11,639 nt of DNA from an uncultured bacterium (GTDB lineage: Bacteria > Cyanobacteriota > Vampirovibrionia > Gastranaerophilales > Gastranaerophilaceae): NCBI GenBank assembly GCA_902765655.1, contig CACXAK010000018.1:1-11639 (forward strand), in the 5' to 3' direction. The position numbers and the translations under genes are program-made. This document shows, in pieces, positions 6,199-11,639 of the stretch. How positions within the stretch are numbered: position 1 is the stretch's first letter; every line of letters starts with the position of its first letter. The notes beneath the pieces were generated by a model. That model had not been told where the DNA came from. It worked only from the letters and a program-made list of their open reading frames with translations, and ran no database searches.

Positions 6199-7839
6199 TT
6201 ATATTCCATTTGCAAATATTGTGCAAATTAATGGTTGTTTTAATCTTTTATCATAGTAATCTGAACGCGGTTGATGTTCACATATACCTAATTTGAAAGG
6301 ATATGATCCAAAAATTTTCCTTGCTTTGTCATCATAGGTATCTTCTGAAATGAATAGACGTGCACCTATATATCCATGCTTATCTTCATATTTACGAACT
6401 TCCAGACCGTTTTTAAAAGATTTTTTCAGAACATGCTCCAGACTGTCAAGTATATTATGGCATTGATCTTCTATAGGGATATCGCTGTCAAAATCGGCAA
6501 ATCTGTCTATCAACCTCATTGCTGCATGCAAAGTGAACATTTTATGAAATCTCTGATCTGCGTTAATTGAATCCGTAATTTCTCCAATATTTTTATTATT
6601 TATATTTTTATACGGATATTGTGATAATTCCTTTAATACTTCATCAGGTTTTACTTCTACACTTATGCCTTGATTGTTTTGATAATACGGTTTTTCAGTA
6701 TTTTTTTCTATTTGTTTTTGGAATTTTATTAATAGATGTTTTAAATCAATTGTTACATCTTTATTCGCTGTTCCTGGGATTCTGAATATTGATACTTTTT
6801 CATTTTTTATGTCAAATTGAGAAGAGTCAATGTCTTCTTCAAAGTTGGCACTTGCAGGTTTGTTTATTCTTGGTCTTTTTTCTGTTCTTGTATAAACATA
6901 TTCAGATTTTTTATCTCCGGTTTCTTCTGTAATTACGTTTCTTTTTCGTTTTCGGTCTTTTATTGAATCTAAATCAATTTTACCTTTGATAACTACTCCC
7001 GGCAGTTTAATTTTATCTTCTTTTTTGGGTTCAAAACCACATTTTATATAATATTCATCAATTATTTGTGACAGATTTCCAGGAGTTGCAATTATTAATG
7101 CATCAACGAAATTACTTGTTAATTGTTTGTTATCAATAGTTTCATCATCTATTTGGTGAGAGCCGTTTTGCAATAATTCTTTGCAAATTAGTGTTAATTT
7201 TTCGCCATCTTTCTCATTCAAATCAAGTCCTGTTGTGATTGATTTCAAATCCTTTTGTGATTTTGACAGAATTCCGACTCGTTTTTTGGGAAATATAAAT
7301 TCGTAACTTTCTTTTTCAGCCGGTTCAATTTCAGATTGGTTTAATTCATCAGCCGCATCAATGGTTTTGCCGATTGGCTCAACATCGATTATATCGGTAT
7401 CAGGAGTGAAAGGATTGTCTGAAGCTTCCTGATTAAATTGCGCAGCTTCTTTTTGAGCAAGCAATTTCCTTAATGAATCATTTTCTTCTTTAAGTTTATC
7501 AATTTCTTGTTTATATATGTCATTTGGATTTTGAGTATTTGTGACTGTTTCACAAATGTTGTCAACATCTATTTCGCATTCGTCTTTTTTGAATCCTATA
7601 CCGGCAGCTTTACCAACCAAAATAGTTGCGGCGGTTGTCACTAATTCCATTACTTTTTGTACAAGGTCAGGTCTTTGCAAAACCTGTTGATACGGATTTG
7701 GGGTTTCATCATTACTCGTAAAAGACAAATTATTTGTATTTTTTACAAATGTATCAGGTTTATTTTCCTGTTTTTTGTATGGAACTATCTGATAGGATTG
7801 TCTTGGGGTCAAAAAGAGATTTGTTTGCAGAATTTTCAT
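6199..7839 (-). CDS. 546-residue multi-part protein of unknown function with FTSN motif and C-terminal HAAMR domain
   Basis: I do not recognise the full-length family. The start is ATG 7839 with AGGTGA 5 bases upstream. By eye the layout is: a variable N-terminus with LSFTSN (38-43); a hydrophobic helix (about 60-83) that could be amphipathic or membrane-associated; a coiled coil (about 105-135, with K-L-K-E-E-N-D-S-L-R-K-L-L); and an acidic disordered linker (140-180). A middle helical part (about 190-270) follows, then a basic stretch with RKRKR (296-300) and EKRPR (320-324), and another linker. The compact C-terminal part (about 428-546) contains F-T-L-H-A-A-M-R-L-I-D-R (435-446), G-Y-I-G-A-R-L (489-495) and a terminal L-I-C-T-I-F-A-N-G. 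The H-A-x-x-R start with a strand-rich end recalls small RNase-like toxin folds, but I cannot confirm homology. It has no classical signal peptide. The 115-residue gene follows 10 bases later. Confidence 0.8.
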   Translation of the reverse strand: MKILQTNLFLTPRQSYQIVPYKKQENKPDTFVKNTNNLSFTSNDETPNPYQQVLQRPDLVQKVMELVTTAATILVGKAAGIGFKKDECEIDVDNICETVTNTQNPNDIYKQEIDKLKEENDSLRKLLAQKEAAQFNQEASDNPFTPDTDIIDVEPIGKTIDAADELNQSEIEPAEKESYEFIFPKKRVGILSKSQKDLKSITTGLDLNEKDGEKLTLICKELLQNGSHQIDDETIDNKQLTSNFVDALIIATPGNLSQIIDEYYIKCGFEPKKEDKIKLPGVVIKGKIDLDSIKDRKRKRNVITEETGDKKSEYVYTRTEKRPRINKPASANFEEDIDSSQFDIKNEKVSIFRIPGTANKDVTIDLKHLLIKFQKQIEKNTEKPYYQNNQGISVEVKPDEVLKELSQYPYKNINNKNIGEITDSINADQRFHKMFTLHAAMRLIDRFADFDSDIPIEDQCHNILDSLEHVLKKSFKNGLEVRKYEDKHGYIGARLFISEDTYDDKARKIFGSYPFKLGICEHQPRSDYYDKRLKQPLICTIFANGI

Positions 7840-7886
7840 TTATATCACCTTTGTTTTGCAACATGAACATGTGTGAATATCTGTTT

Positions 7887-7915
7887 TTGACAAAATATTT
7901 TATGTTGTTTACAAA
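7887..7915 (+). promoter_or_regulatory. Possible upstream promoter for aroK-aroB
   Basis: A perfect TTGACA (7887-7892) is followed after 17 bases by TACAAA (7910-7915), which matches the -10 consensus at four of six positions. Transcription would start near 7922 and give a leader of about 38 bases that still lacks a Shine-Dalgarno sequence before the aroK ATG. It is secondary to the extended -10 just downstream. Confidence 0.35.
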
Positions 7916-7944
7916 ATTTTACATATTAAAACATTGTGATTATA

Positions 7945-7953
7945 TGATATAAT
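7945..7953 (+). promoter_or_regulatory. Extended -10 promoter (TGATATAAT) of aroK, likely leaderless
   Basis: TATAAT at 7948-7953 matches consensus fully and is preceded by TGA, giving the TG-N extended -10 form; the best -35 is a weak TTAAAA (7926-7931) at 16 bases. The usual start point 6-8 bases after the box coincides with the aroK ATG at 7960. The TGA of this box is also an in-frame stop, so aroK cannot start further upstream. Confidence 0.65.
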
Positions 7954-7959
7954 AATTCT

Positions 7960-8466
7960 ATGAAAACAATTGTCTTAACGGGGATGTCAGGTTCAGGTAA
8001 ATCAACTGTTGCAAAGTATTTATCCGAAAAATTTAATCTGAAAACGTTTGATATTGATGAATTGATTGTAAAAAAAGAAAATAAATCAATCAATGAAATT
8101 TTTGCTCAAAACGGGGAAAAATATTTCAGACATTTGGAAGCTCAAATTATACAAGATATTTTTCAGCCGGAAAATATTTTGATTTCTCTTGGTGGCGGAG
8201 CTTTTGAAAATGAATATACGAGAAATTTTCTTTTACAAAATTCTATTGTAATTTATTTGAAAACTTCTCCAAAAAATATTTTCGAAAGATTAAAAACGGC
8301 AACGGACAGACCTTTATTGAACAATAATATGAATTTAAATAATATTGAAAATATTTTAAACTCCCGCAGAAAAAATTACGAACTTGCCCATTTTTCAATA
8401 ATAACGGATAATAAAAATATTGAACAAATCGGGAGTGAAATCATAGAATGTGCAAACTTGAAGTAA
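7960..8466 (+). CDS. aroK: Shikimate kinase
   Basis: Cytoplasmic enzyme that phosphorylates shikimate to shikimate 3-phosphate with ATP, a late step of the chorismate pathway. The 168-residue length is normal. The Walker A loop is G8-M-S-G-S-G-K-S-T16. D31 and D33 match the magnesium and shikimate-binding aspartates. F-R-H-L-E (56-60) holds the shikimate-binding arginine R57, and GGG (78-80) is the Walker B-like glycine motif. D-R-P-L-L (116-120) gives the lid arginine R117, and R-R-x-x-Y (136-140) the substrate- and nucleotide-side arginine. ATG 7960 is the only workable start: an in-frame TGA lies at 7945 and the next ATG is inside the Walker A loop. No Shine-Dalgarno sequence precedes it, and a strong -10 sits immediately upstream, so the transcript is probably leaderless. 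It overlaps aroB by 19 bases. Confidence 0.95.
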   Translation: MKTIVLTGMSGSGKSTVAKYLSEKFNLKTFDIDELIVKKENKSINEIFAQNGEKYFRHLEAQIIQDIFQPENILISLGGGAFENEYTRNFLLQNSIVIYLKTSPKNIFERLKTATDRPLLNNNMNLNNIENILNSRRKNYELAHFSIITDNKNIEQIGSEIIECANLK

Positions 8467-9515
8467 ATATAAAAAGTGCGCCAAAAAATTATCCGATTTT
8501 TATAAACAATCACGATATAGAAAAATTAAAAGATGAAATTTTAGATTATATCGGGGATAAAAATTTTATTGTTGTAATGAGTCAAAAAGTTTATAAACTT
8601 TATGCAAATATCCTGAATTTTCCCAAAGAAAAAATATTTATTTTAAAAGACGGAGAAAAAGAAAAAAATATAAAAAATTATGCGAAAATCCTTGATTTTG
8701 CTCTGAAACATCGTCTTACAAGAGAAGATAGTATAATAGCTATAGGGGGTGGAGTAGTCGGAGATTTGGCCGGCTTTGCTGCTTCAACTTATATGAGAGG
8801 CATAAATTATATTCAGGTACCGACAACATTGCTTGCCTGTACTGACAGCTCTGTTGGCGGTAAAACAGCAATAAATACATCTTACGGGAAAAATTTGGTC
8901 GGGGCATTTTATCAGCCATGTGGCGTTTTTATAAATGTTAATTTCCTTAAAACTCTTGATAACAGGCAGTTTAAAAGCGGTTTGGGTGAAGTTGTAAAAT
9001 ATGGTTTTATTGAAAAAAGTTGCCTCTGCGATGAAGAACTAAATCTTATGAATTTTCTTAATGAAAATGCTCAAAATATATTAAACCGTGATATTTTAAC
9101 TCTTGCTGATTTGATTAAAATCTGTATAAAATTGAAAATTGCGGTAGTAAATCAGGATGAAAAGGAAAAGGGGCTGCGTAAAATTCTTAATTACGGCCAC
9201 ACTTACGGGCATGCAATTGAAAAAATTACAAATTACCGAAAATTTACACATGGAGAATGTGTTGTTGGCGGAATTTTGTTTGCACTGCATCTTGCCTTTA
9301 AAAACGGTAAAATTGATAAAGAATACAAGTTTTTATGTGAAGATTTGATTTCAAAATTTGATTTTCCTAAAATCCCAAAATTTGATAAAAATAAAATACT
9401 TGATATTATGAAAACTGACAAGAAAGCCGGGAATGATTATATAACTTTTATTTTACCGACTGATTATGCAAGTGTAGAAGCATTTAAATATACAATTGAC
9501 CAAATAAGTTTATAA
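8448..9515 (+). CDS. aroB: 3-dehydroquinate synthase
   Basis: Cytoplasmic NAD- and zinc-dependent enzyme that converts DAHP to 3-dehydroquinate, the second step of the shikimate pathway. At 355 residues it has normal length. Clear signatures include D-G-E-K-E-K (68-73), the NAD-binding GGGVVGDLAGFAA (100-112), Q-V-P-T-T-L-L-A (123-130), D-S-S-V-G-G-K-T (133-140) and G-K-N-L-V-G-A-F-Y-Q-P (147-157). The zinc ligands are E181 (in GEVVKYG), H251 (in NYGHTYGH) and H268 (in THGE). The ATG lies 19 bases before the end of aroK in another frame. The nearest purine-rich site, GGGAG at 8431-8435, is 12 bases away, longer than ideal, so translation is probably coupled to aroK. The pairing fits a common aro operon. 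I see no hairpin terminator after it, so read-through into the next genes is possible. Confidence 0.97.
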   Translation: MCKLEVNIKSAPKNYPIFINNHDIEKLKDEILDYIGDKNFIVVMSQKVYKLYANILNFPKEKIFILKDGEKEKNIKNYAKILDFALKHRLTREDSIIAIGGGVVGDLAGFAASTYMRGINYIQVPTTLLACTDSSVGGKTAINTSYGKNLVGAFYQPCGVFINVNFLKTLDNRQFKSGLGEVVKYGFIEKSCLCDEELNLMNFLNENAQNILNRDILTLADLIKICIKLKIAVVNQDEKEKGLRKILNYGHTYGHAIEKITNYRKFTHGECVVGGILFALHLAFKNGKIDKEYKFLCEDLISKFDFPKIPKFDKNKILDIMKTDKKAGNDYITFILPTDYASVEAFKYTIDQISL

Positions 9516-9519
9516 TTTG

Positions 9520-9561
9520 TTGCAAAGCCGTAAATATTGTGCTATTATGGCATAAATATTT
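9520..9561 (+). promoter_or_regulatory. Promoter of the HxlR-rubrerythrin unit with flanking AAATATT repeats
   Basis: TTGCAA (9520-9525) and TATTAT (9543-9548) are 17 bases apart and match consensus at four and five of six positions. AAATATT (9532-9538) in the spacer and the self-complementary AAATATTT (9554-9561) after the -10 form repeats about two helical turns apart. They lie where a repressor would block RNA polymerase, so autoregulation by the HxlR protein is a reasonable guess. In AT-rich DNA such repeats can arise by chance. Confidence 0.45.
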
Positions 9562-9587
9562 GGTAGTAAAAAGATACGGAAATTTTA

Positions 9588-9920
9588 ATGGATATAAAAG
9601 ATTTGCCTAAAAATCCGATAGCCGTGACTATAAAAATGGTCGGATGCCGCTGGAAAGTAATGATAGTTGCGGAATTACTTGAAGGAACAAAGCGTTTTAG
9701 TGAAATTAAAAAATCTCTTAAGGGGATTACTCAAAAAGTTCTAACTTCAAAATTGCGTGAACTTGAACAAGACGGAATACTGACACGTGAAACAGAAGGT
9801 ACAAAAGTTTTATATACTTTGACAGACATTGGTTATTCTCTGCGGCCTGTGATATTATCTTTTTATGATTGGGGTAAAGATTACAAAAAATATGTAAAAC
9901 TTATGGCAAAATTGAAGTAA
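9588..9920 (+). CDS. HxlR-family winged-helix transcriptional regulator
   Basis: A small DNA-binding protein of 110 residues, typical for the HxlR/YodB/HypR family. Recognisable features are G-C-R-W-K-V (19-24; normally G-G-K/R-W-K), K-R-F-S-E-I-K-K (35-42), and the recognition-helix segment G-I-T-Q-K-V-L-T-S-K-L-R-E-L-E-Q-D-G (46-63). The wing carries Y-T-L-T-D-I-G (76-82), and S-L-R-P-V (84-88) leads into the C-terminal dimer helix. Many family members have a cysteine in an N-terminal C-P motif. Here that position appears to be N-P (9-10), and the only cysteine is C20, next to the conserved tryptophan. It lies 28 bases upstream of rubrerythrin, so control of peroxide or electrophile defence is likely. 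Whether C20 senses redox state is inference. Its own ribosome binding site is weak (GGA about 7 bases before the ATG). Confidence 0.9.
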   Translation: MDIKDLPKNPIAVTIKMVGCRWKVMIVAELLEGTKRFSEIKKSLKGITQKVLTSKLRELEQDGILTRETEGTKVLYTLTDIGYSLRPVILSFYDWGKDYKKYVKLMAKLK

Positions 9921-9935
9921 AAGTGTTTGATTAAA

Positions 9936-9941
9936 AAGGAG
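9936..9941 (+). promoter_or_regulatory. Strong ribosome binding site of rubrerythrin
   Basis: AAGGAG lies 7 bases before the ATG at 9949, the best Shine-Dalgarno sequence in the window and in contrast to the weak site of the regulator just upstream. It suggests rubrerythrin is made in much larger amounts than the regulator from the same message. Confidence 0.7.
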
Positions 9942-9948
9942 TAAAATT

Positions 9949-10500
9949 ATGAGTATTTACGGACAAACAAAAGGAACCGAATTTGAAAAACAAATTGCAC
10001 AATTGGCTACTGGTGAGGCAATGGGCGGAATGATGTATTATTCCATGGCACGCATTGCTCAGGAGTTCGGGTTAGAAGAAGTTGCAAAAGAATTTATCGG
10101 CTTGGGTAATCAAGAGGTAAATCATGCAGGTTTTTATGCAACATTGAATGGTAAATATCCAAAAAGTGAAAAAGAATTTTGGAAATTAGTCAAAGGTTTA
10201 TCAAAAGCGGAATATAAAGGTGAAATCGCTATTAATAAACTTGCAGATGCACTTCGTGGGAATGGTTTATCTGAGGCGGCAGACAGCATTGAATATTTTG
10301 CTTTGCAGGAAAAACATCACGGAATAAAAACAGAAGATATTTACAATAAATATGCACCAAAAGATGATTCTGCAAAACCTGAAAAAGTTTATGTGTGTTC
10401 GGTTTGCGGATTTGAATATGAAGGTGAAATAGATGATGAACCTGCTGATTACAAATGCCCGATTTGCGGCTGTGCAAAAGCAGTATTTAAACAACAGTAA
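9949..10500 (+). CDS. rbr: Rubrerythrin (diiron ferritin-like domain plus C-terminal rubredoxin domain)
   Basis: A cytoplasmic non-haem iron protein that typically reduces hydrogen peroxide to water in anaerobes, using electrons passed through its rubredoxin centre. The 183 residues show a four-helix ferritin-like domain (about 8-135). Its probable diiron ligands are E23, E56 and H59 (E-V-N-H), E92, and E121 with H124 (E-K-H-H). The C-terminal rubredoxin domain has C150-x2-C153 and C170-x2-C173. The gap between the two pairs is 16 residues, longer than the roughly 12 I expect for rubrerythrins and shorter than in free rubredoxin, and the end (A-D-Y-K-C-P-I-C-G) reads more like free rubredoxin. 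An extra cysteine, C175, follows the second pair. It sits behind the HxlR regulator and ends in a strong terminator. Confidence 0.95.
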   Translation: MSIYGQTKGTEFEKQIAQLATGEAMGGMMYYSMARIAQEFGLEEVAKEFIGLGNQEVNHAGFYATLNGKYPKSEKEFWKLVKGLSKAEYKGEIAINKLADALRGNGLSEAADSIEYFALQEKHHGIKTEDIYNKYAPKDDSAKPEKVYVCSVCGFEYEGEIDDEPADYKCPICGCAKAVFKQQ

Positions 10501-10520
10501 AATTCATAAAATAAATTGAG

Positions 10521-10550
10521 ATCCGAAAGTTTTAAACTTTCGGATTATTT
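10521..10550. terminator. Bidirectional rho-independent terminator between converging genes
   Basis: A perfect 12-base inverted repeat (10521-10532 and 10534-10545, centred on 10533) sits between the rubrerythrin stop and the end of the hydrolase-like gene. A realistic stem is ATCCGAAAG paired with CTTTCGGAT. It is followed by TATTTT on the plus strand and, less cleanly, by a T-poor stretch on the minus strand. Its last base overlaps the minus-strand TAA. Confidence 0.85.
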
Positions 10551-11624
10551 TAATTCTGATTTTTTACTGTTTTTCTTTAAAACTTTTTTTTGATATTTTT
10601 CATCGTATTGAAATTTATATGCATTTACAAAGCTTTTTACTATTGCGGAAGAAAAAGTTTGTCTTGCGCTCCAGTATGCGGTGTGGGCAAACGGAAACAT
10701 TCTTTTGCTCCATACTCCGGAATTATCATAAATTACTCCTGACGGATTTTCTATGTTTATTCCAAGGAATTCTTCTATTTCTTTTATTGTTACATTTCTG
10801 TTTGTAGGGAAACCGAGAGGATCTTCTCTGAAATTAATTGTCATCATAAATATTCCGTTTTCAAGAATATATTTAATCATTAAACGGTTGTAATAATTGA
10901 GTTCATAATTAGGATCAGAAATATCCGAGTAAAATAATACAAGAGGACTTGCAAAATTTACGATTCCTACAACCTGATCTTCAGGTGCACACATTTTTTC
11001 TGTCATTTCATCAAGTTTGAGGTAACCTTCTTTAAACATTTCTTTGTTCGGATTTACTATCATGTGACCGTTTGATGAAAATGTTCCCAGTCTGGCCCCG
11101 TCTTCTGATAATGCTGTCATACAGGTATTTTTTCGTGGGTTTGCCTTAACAAAATTTGCAAAATCTTCATCCATGTCAAGTTCTGCAAACAGTTTTTCAA
11201 GATTTACATACCTCAATCGGTTAAACAGATATTGATAAGTAACAAAAGTTCCGGCACTGTATCCGTAAAGTACGACTTTGTTTCCTTTTTGTGATTCTTT
11301 TAAAACCTGAGTATTTAGATCATCAAGAATCGGTTTCATGTTATGCGGCTTTTGTACCCAAATCGCATCATGCAAAAATTGAGTTATCATATTCCTAACA
11401 ATATATGCTCCGGAAGAACTGACCATTTTGGAAATTTCAAGTTGTTCTTTTACAAAATCCAAATCGTTTTTACTGTCATATCCCCAGAAAAATATTACCG
11501 GCTCTTCGTTAATGGTTAATCCGCCAAATTGTGAATAATATTTTTTAATGGCCCTGTTTTTAAGAAATTTTTTGCGTAAAACGGGATGTAATTTTTTTAC
11601 TCCTTTTTCATACCAATTTGCCAT
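10545..11624 (-). CDS. Alpha/beta-hydrolase-like protein of unknown substrate
   Basis: At least 359 residues. The core carries a strand K-V-V-L-Y-G-Y-S-A-G (116-125), whose G-Y-S-A-G is a classic G-x-S-x-G nucleophile elbow with S123 as the likely nucleophile. An earlier strand, P-V-I-F-F-W-G-Y-D (42-50), fits the first core strand. A later strand, I-V-N-F-A-S-P-L (221-228), precedes a possible acid residue (D268 in R-E-D-P-L-G). H314 in F-A-H-T-A-Y-W is the best catalytic histidine candidate. The C-terminus is lysine-rich. There is no signal peptide or membrane span, so a cytoplasmic or membrane-peripheral esterase or lipase is plausible, but the substrate is unknown. ATG 11624 has no good ribosome binding site, and the frame stays open upstream to the window edge, so the real start may lie outside. 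It converges on rubrerythrin and is probably unrelated to it. Confidence 0.72.
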   Translation of the reverse strand: MANWYEKGVKKLHPVLRKKFLKNRAIKKYYSQFGGLTINEEPVIFFWGYDSKNDLDFVKEQLEISKMVSSSGAYIVRNMITQFLHDAIWVQKPHNMKPILDDLNTQVLKESQKGNKVVLYGYSAGTFVTYQYLFNRLRYVNLEKLFAELDMDEDFANFVKANPRKNTCMTALSEDGARLGTFSSNGHMIVNPNKEMFKEGYLKLDEMTEKMCAPEDQVVGIVNFASPLVLFYSDISDPNYELNYYNRLMIKYILENGIFMMTINFREDPLGFPTNRNVTIKEIEEFLGINIENPSGVIYDNSGVWSKRMFPFAHTAYWSARQTFSSAIVKSFVNAYKFQYDEKYQKKVLKKNSKKSELK

Positions 11625-11639
11625 TTTTTCATCGTTATT

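Noticed and set aside
5841..6215. Longer start (ATG at 6215) for the 115-residue protein
   Set aside because: It overlaps the end of the preceding gene, has no ribosome binding site, and the GAGG before ATG 6188 fits the shorter form well.
7861..7872. ACATG-AA-CATGT inverted repeat between the divergent genes as an operator
   Set aside because: Arms are only five bases in AT-rich DNA, with no matching second copy nearby; too weak to call.
7840..7959. A defined minus-strand promoter for the 546-residue protein gene
   Set aside because: A TTGTCA hexamer exists on the minus strand, but the hexamer 17 bases downstream is not a credible -10, so I leave the promoter unplaced.
1..11639. CRISPR arrays, tRNA genes, insertion sequences or attachment sites
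   Set aside because: Reading both strands I found no regularly spaced repeats, cloverleaf sequences, transposase genes or terminal inverted repeats.

Overview
This is an AT-rich bacterial window with tightly packed genes. No stretch longer than about 210 bases lacks a gene, and I see no tRNA, rRNA, CRISPR array or insertion sequence. Gene content (isoleucyl-tRNA synthetase, shikimate pathway, rubrerythrin, acidic amino-acid symporter) points to an anaerobic or microaerophilic bacterium. Two adjacent unknown proteins carry a short N-terminal FTSN motif. Together with the base composition this reminds me of gut Gastranaerophilales/Melainabacteria genomes, but that placement is an impression and not a demonstrated match.

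Left block (1-5749, all minus strand). A TPR-repeat protein runs off the left edge. Downstream in transcription order, a glutamate/dicarboxylate-type symporter with a TTG start is followed with no gap by isoleucyl-tRNA synthetase (ileS), whose ribosome binding site lies in the last codons of the symporter. A strong hairpin terminator ends ileS, and the TPR gene then starts from its own leader. The ileS product has HVGT in place of the class I HIGH signature, while its KMSKS, editing-domain and zinc motifs look normal.

Central block (5841-7839, minus strand). Two genes of unknown function sit 10 bases apart: a 546-residue multi-part protein and a 115-residue lysine-rich protein. Both carry a [IL]-[NS]-F-T-S-N motif near the N-terminus. 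The large protein ends in a compact domain with an H-A-A-M-R pattern. This pair is the part of the window most likely to be undescribed.

Right block (7960-10500, plus strand). Shikimate kinase (aroK) and 3-dehydroquinate synthase (aroB) overlap by 19 bases and catalyse two steps of chorismate synthesis. aroK has an extended -10 box placed so that the message should begin at or next to the ATG, with no Shine-Dalgarno sequence. Next comes an HxlR-family regulator with a single cysteine, followed by rubrerythrin; together they look like a small oxidative-stress unit. A perfect palindrome acts as a shared terminator against a converging alpha/beta-hydrolase-like gene (10545-11624, minus) whose start may lie past the right edge.
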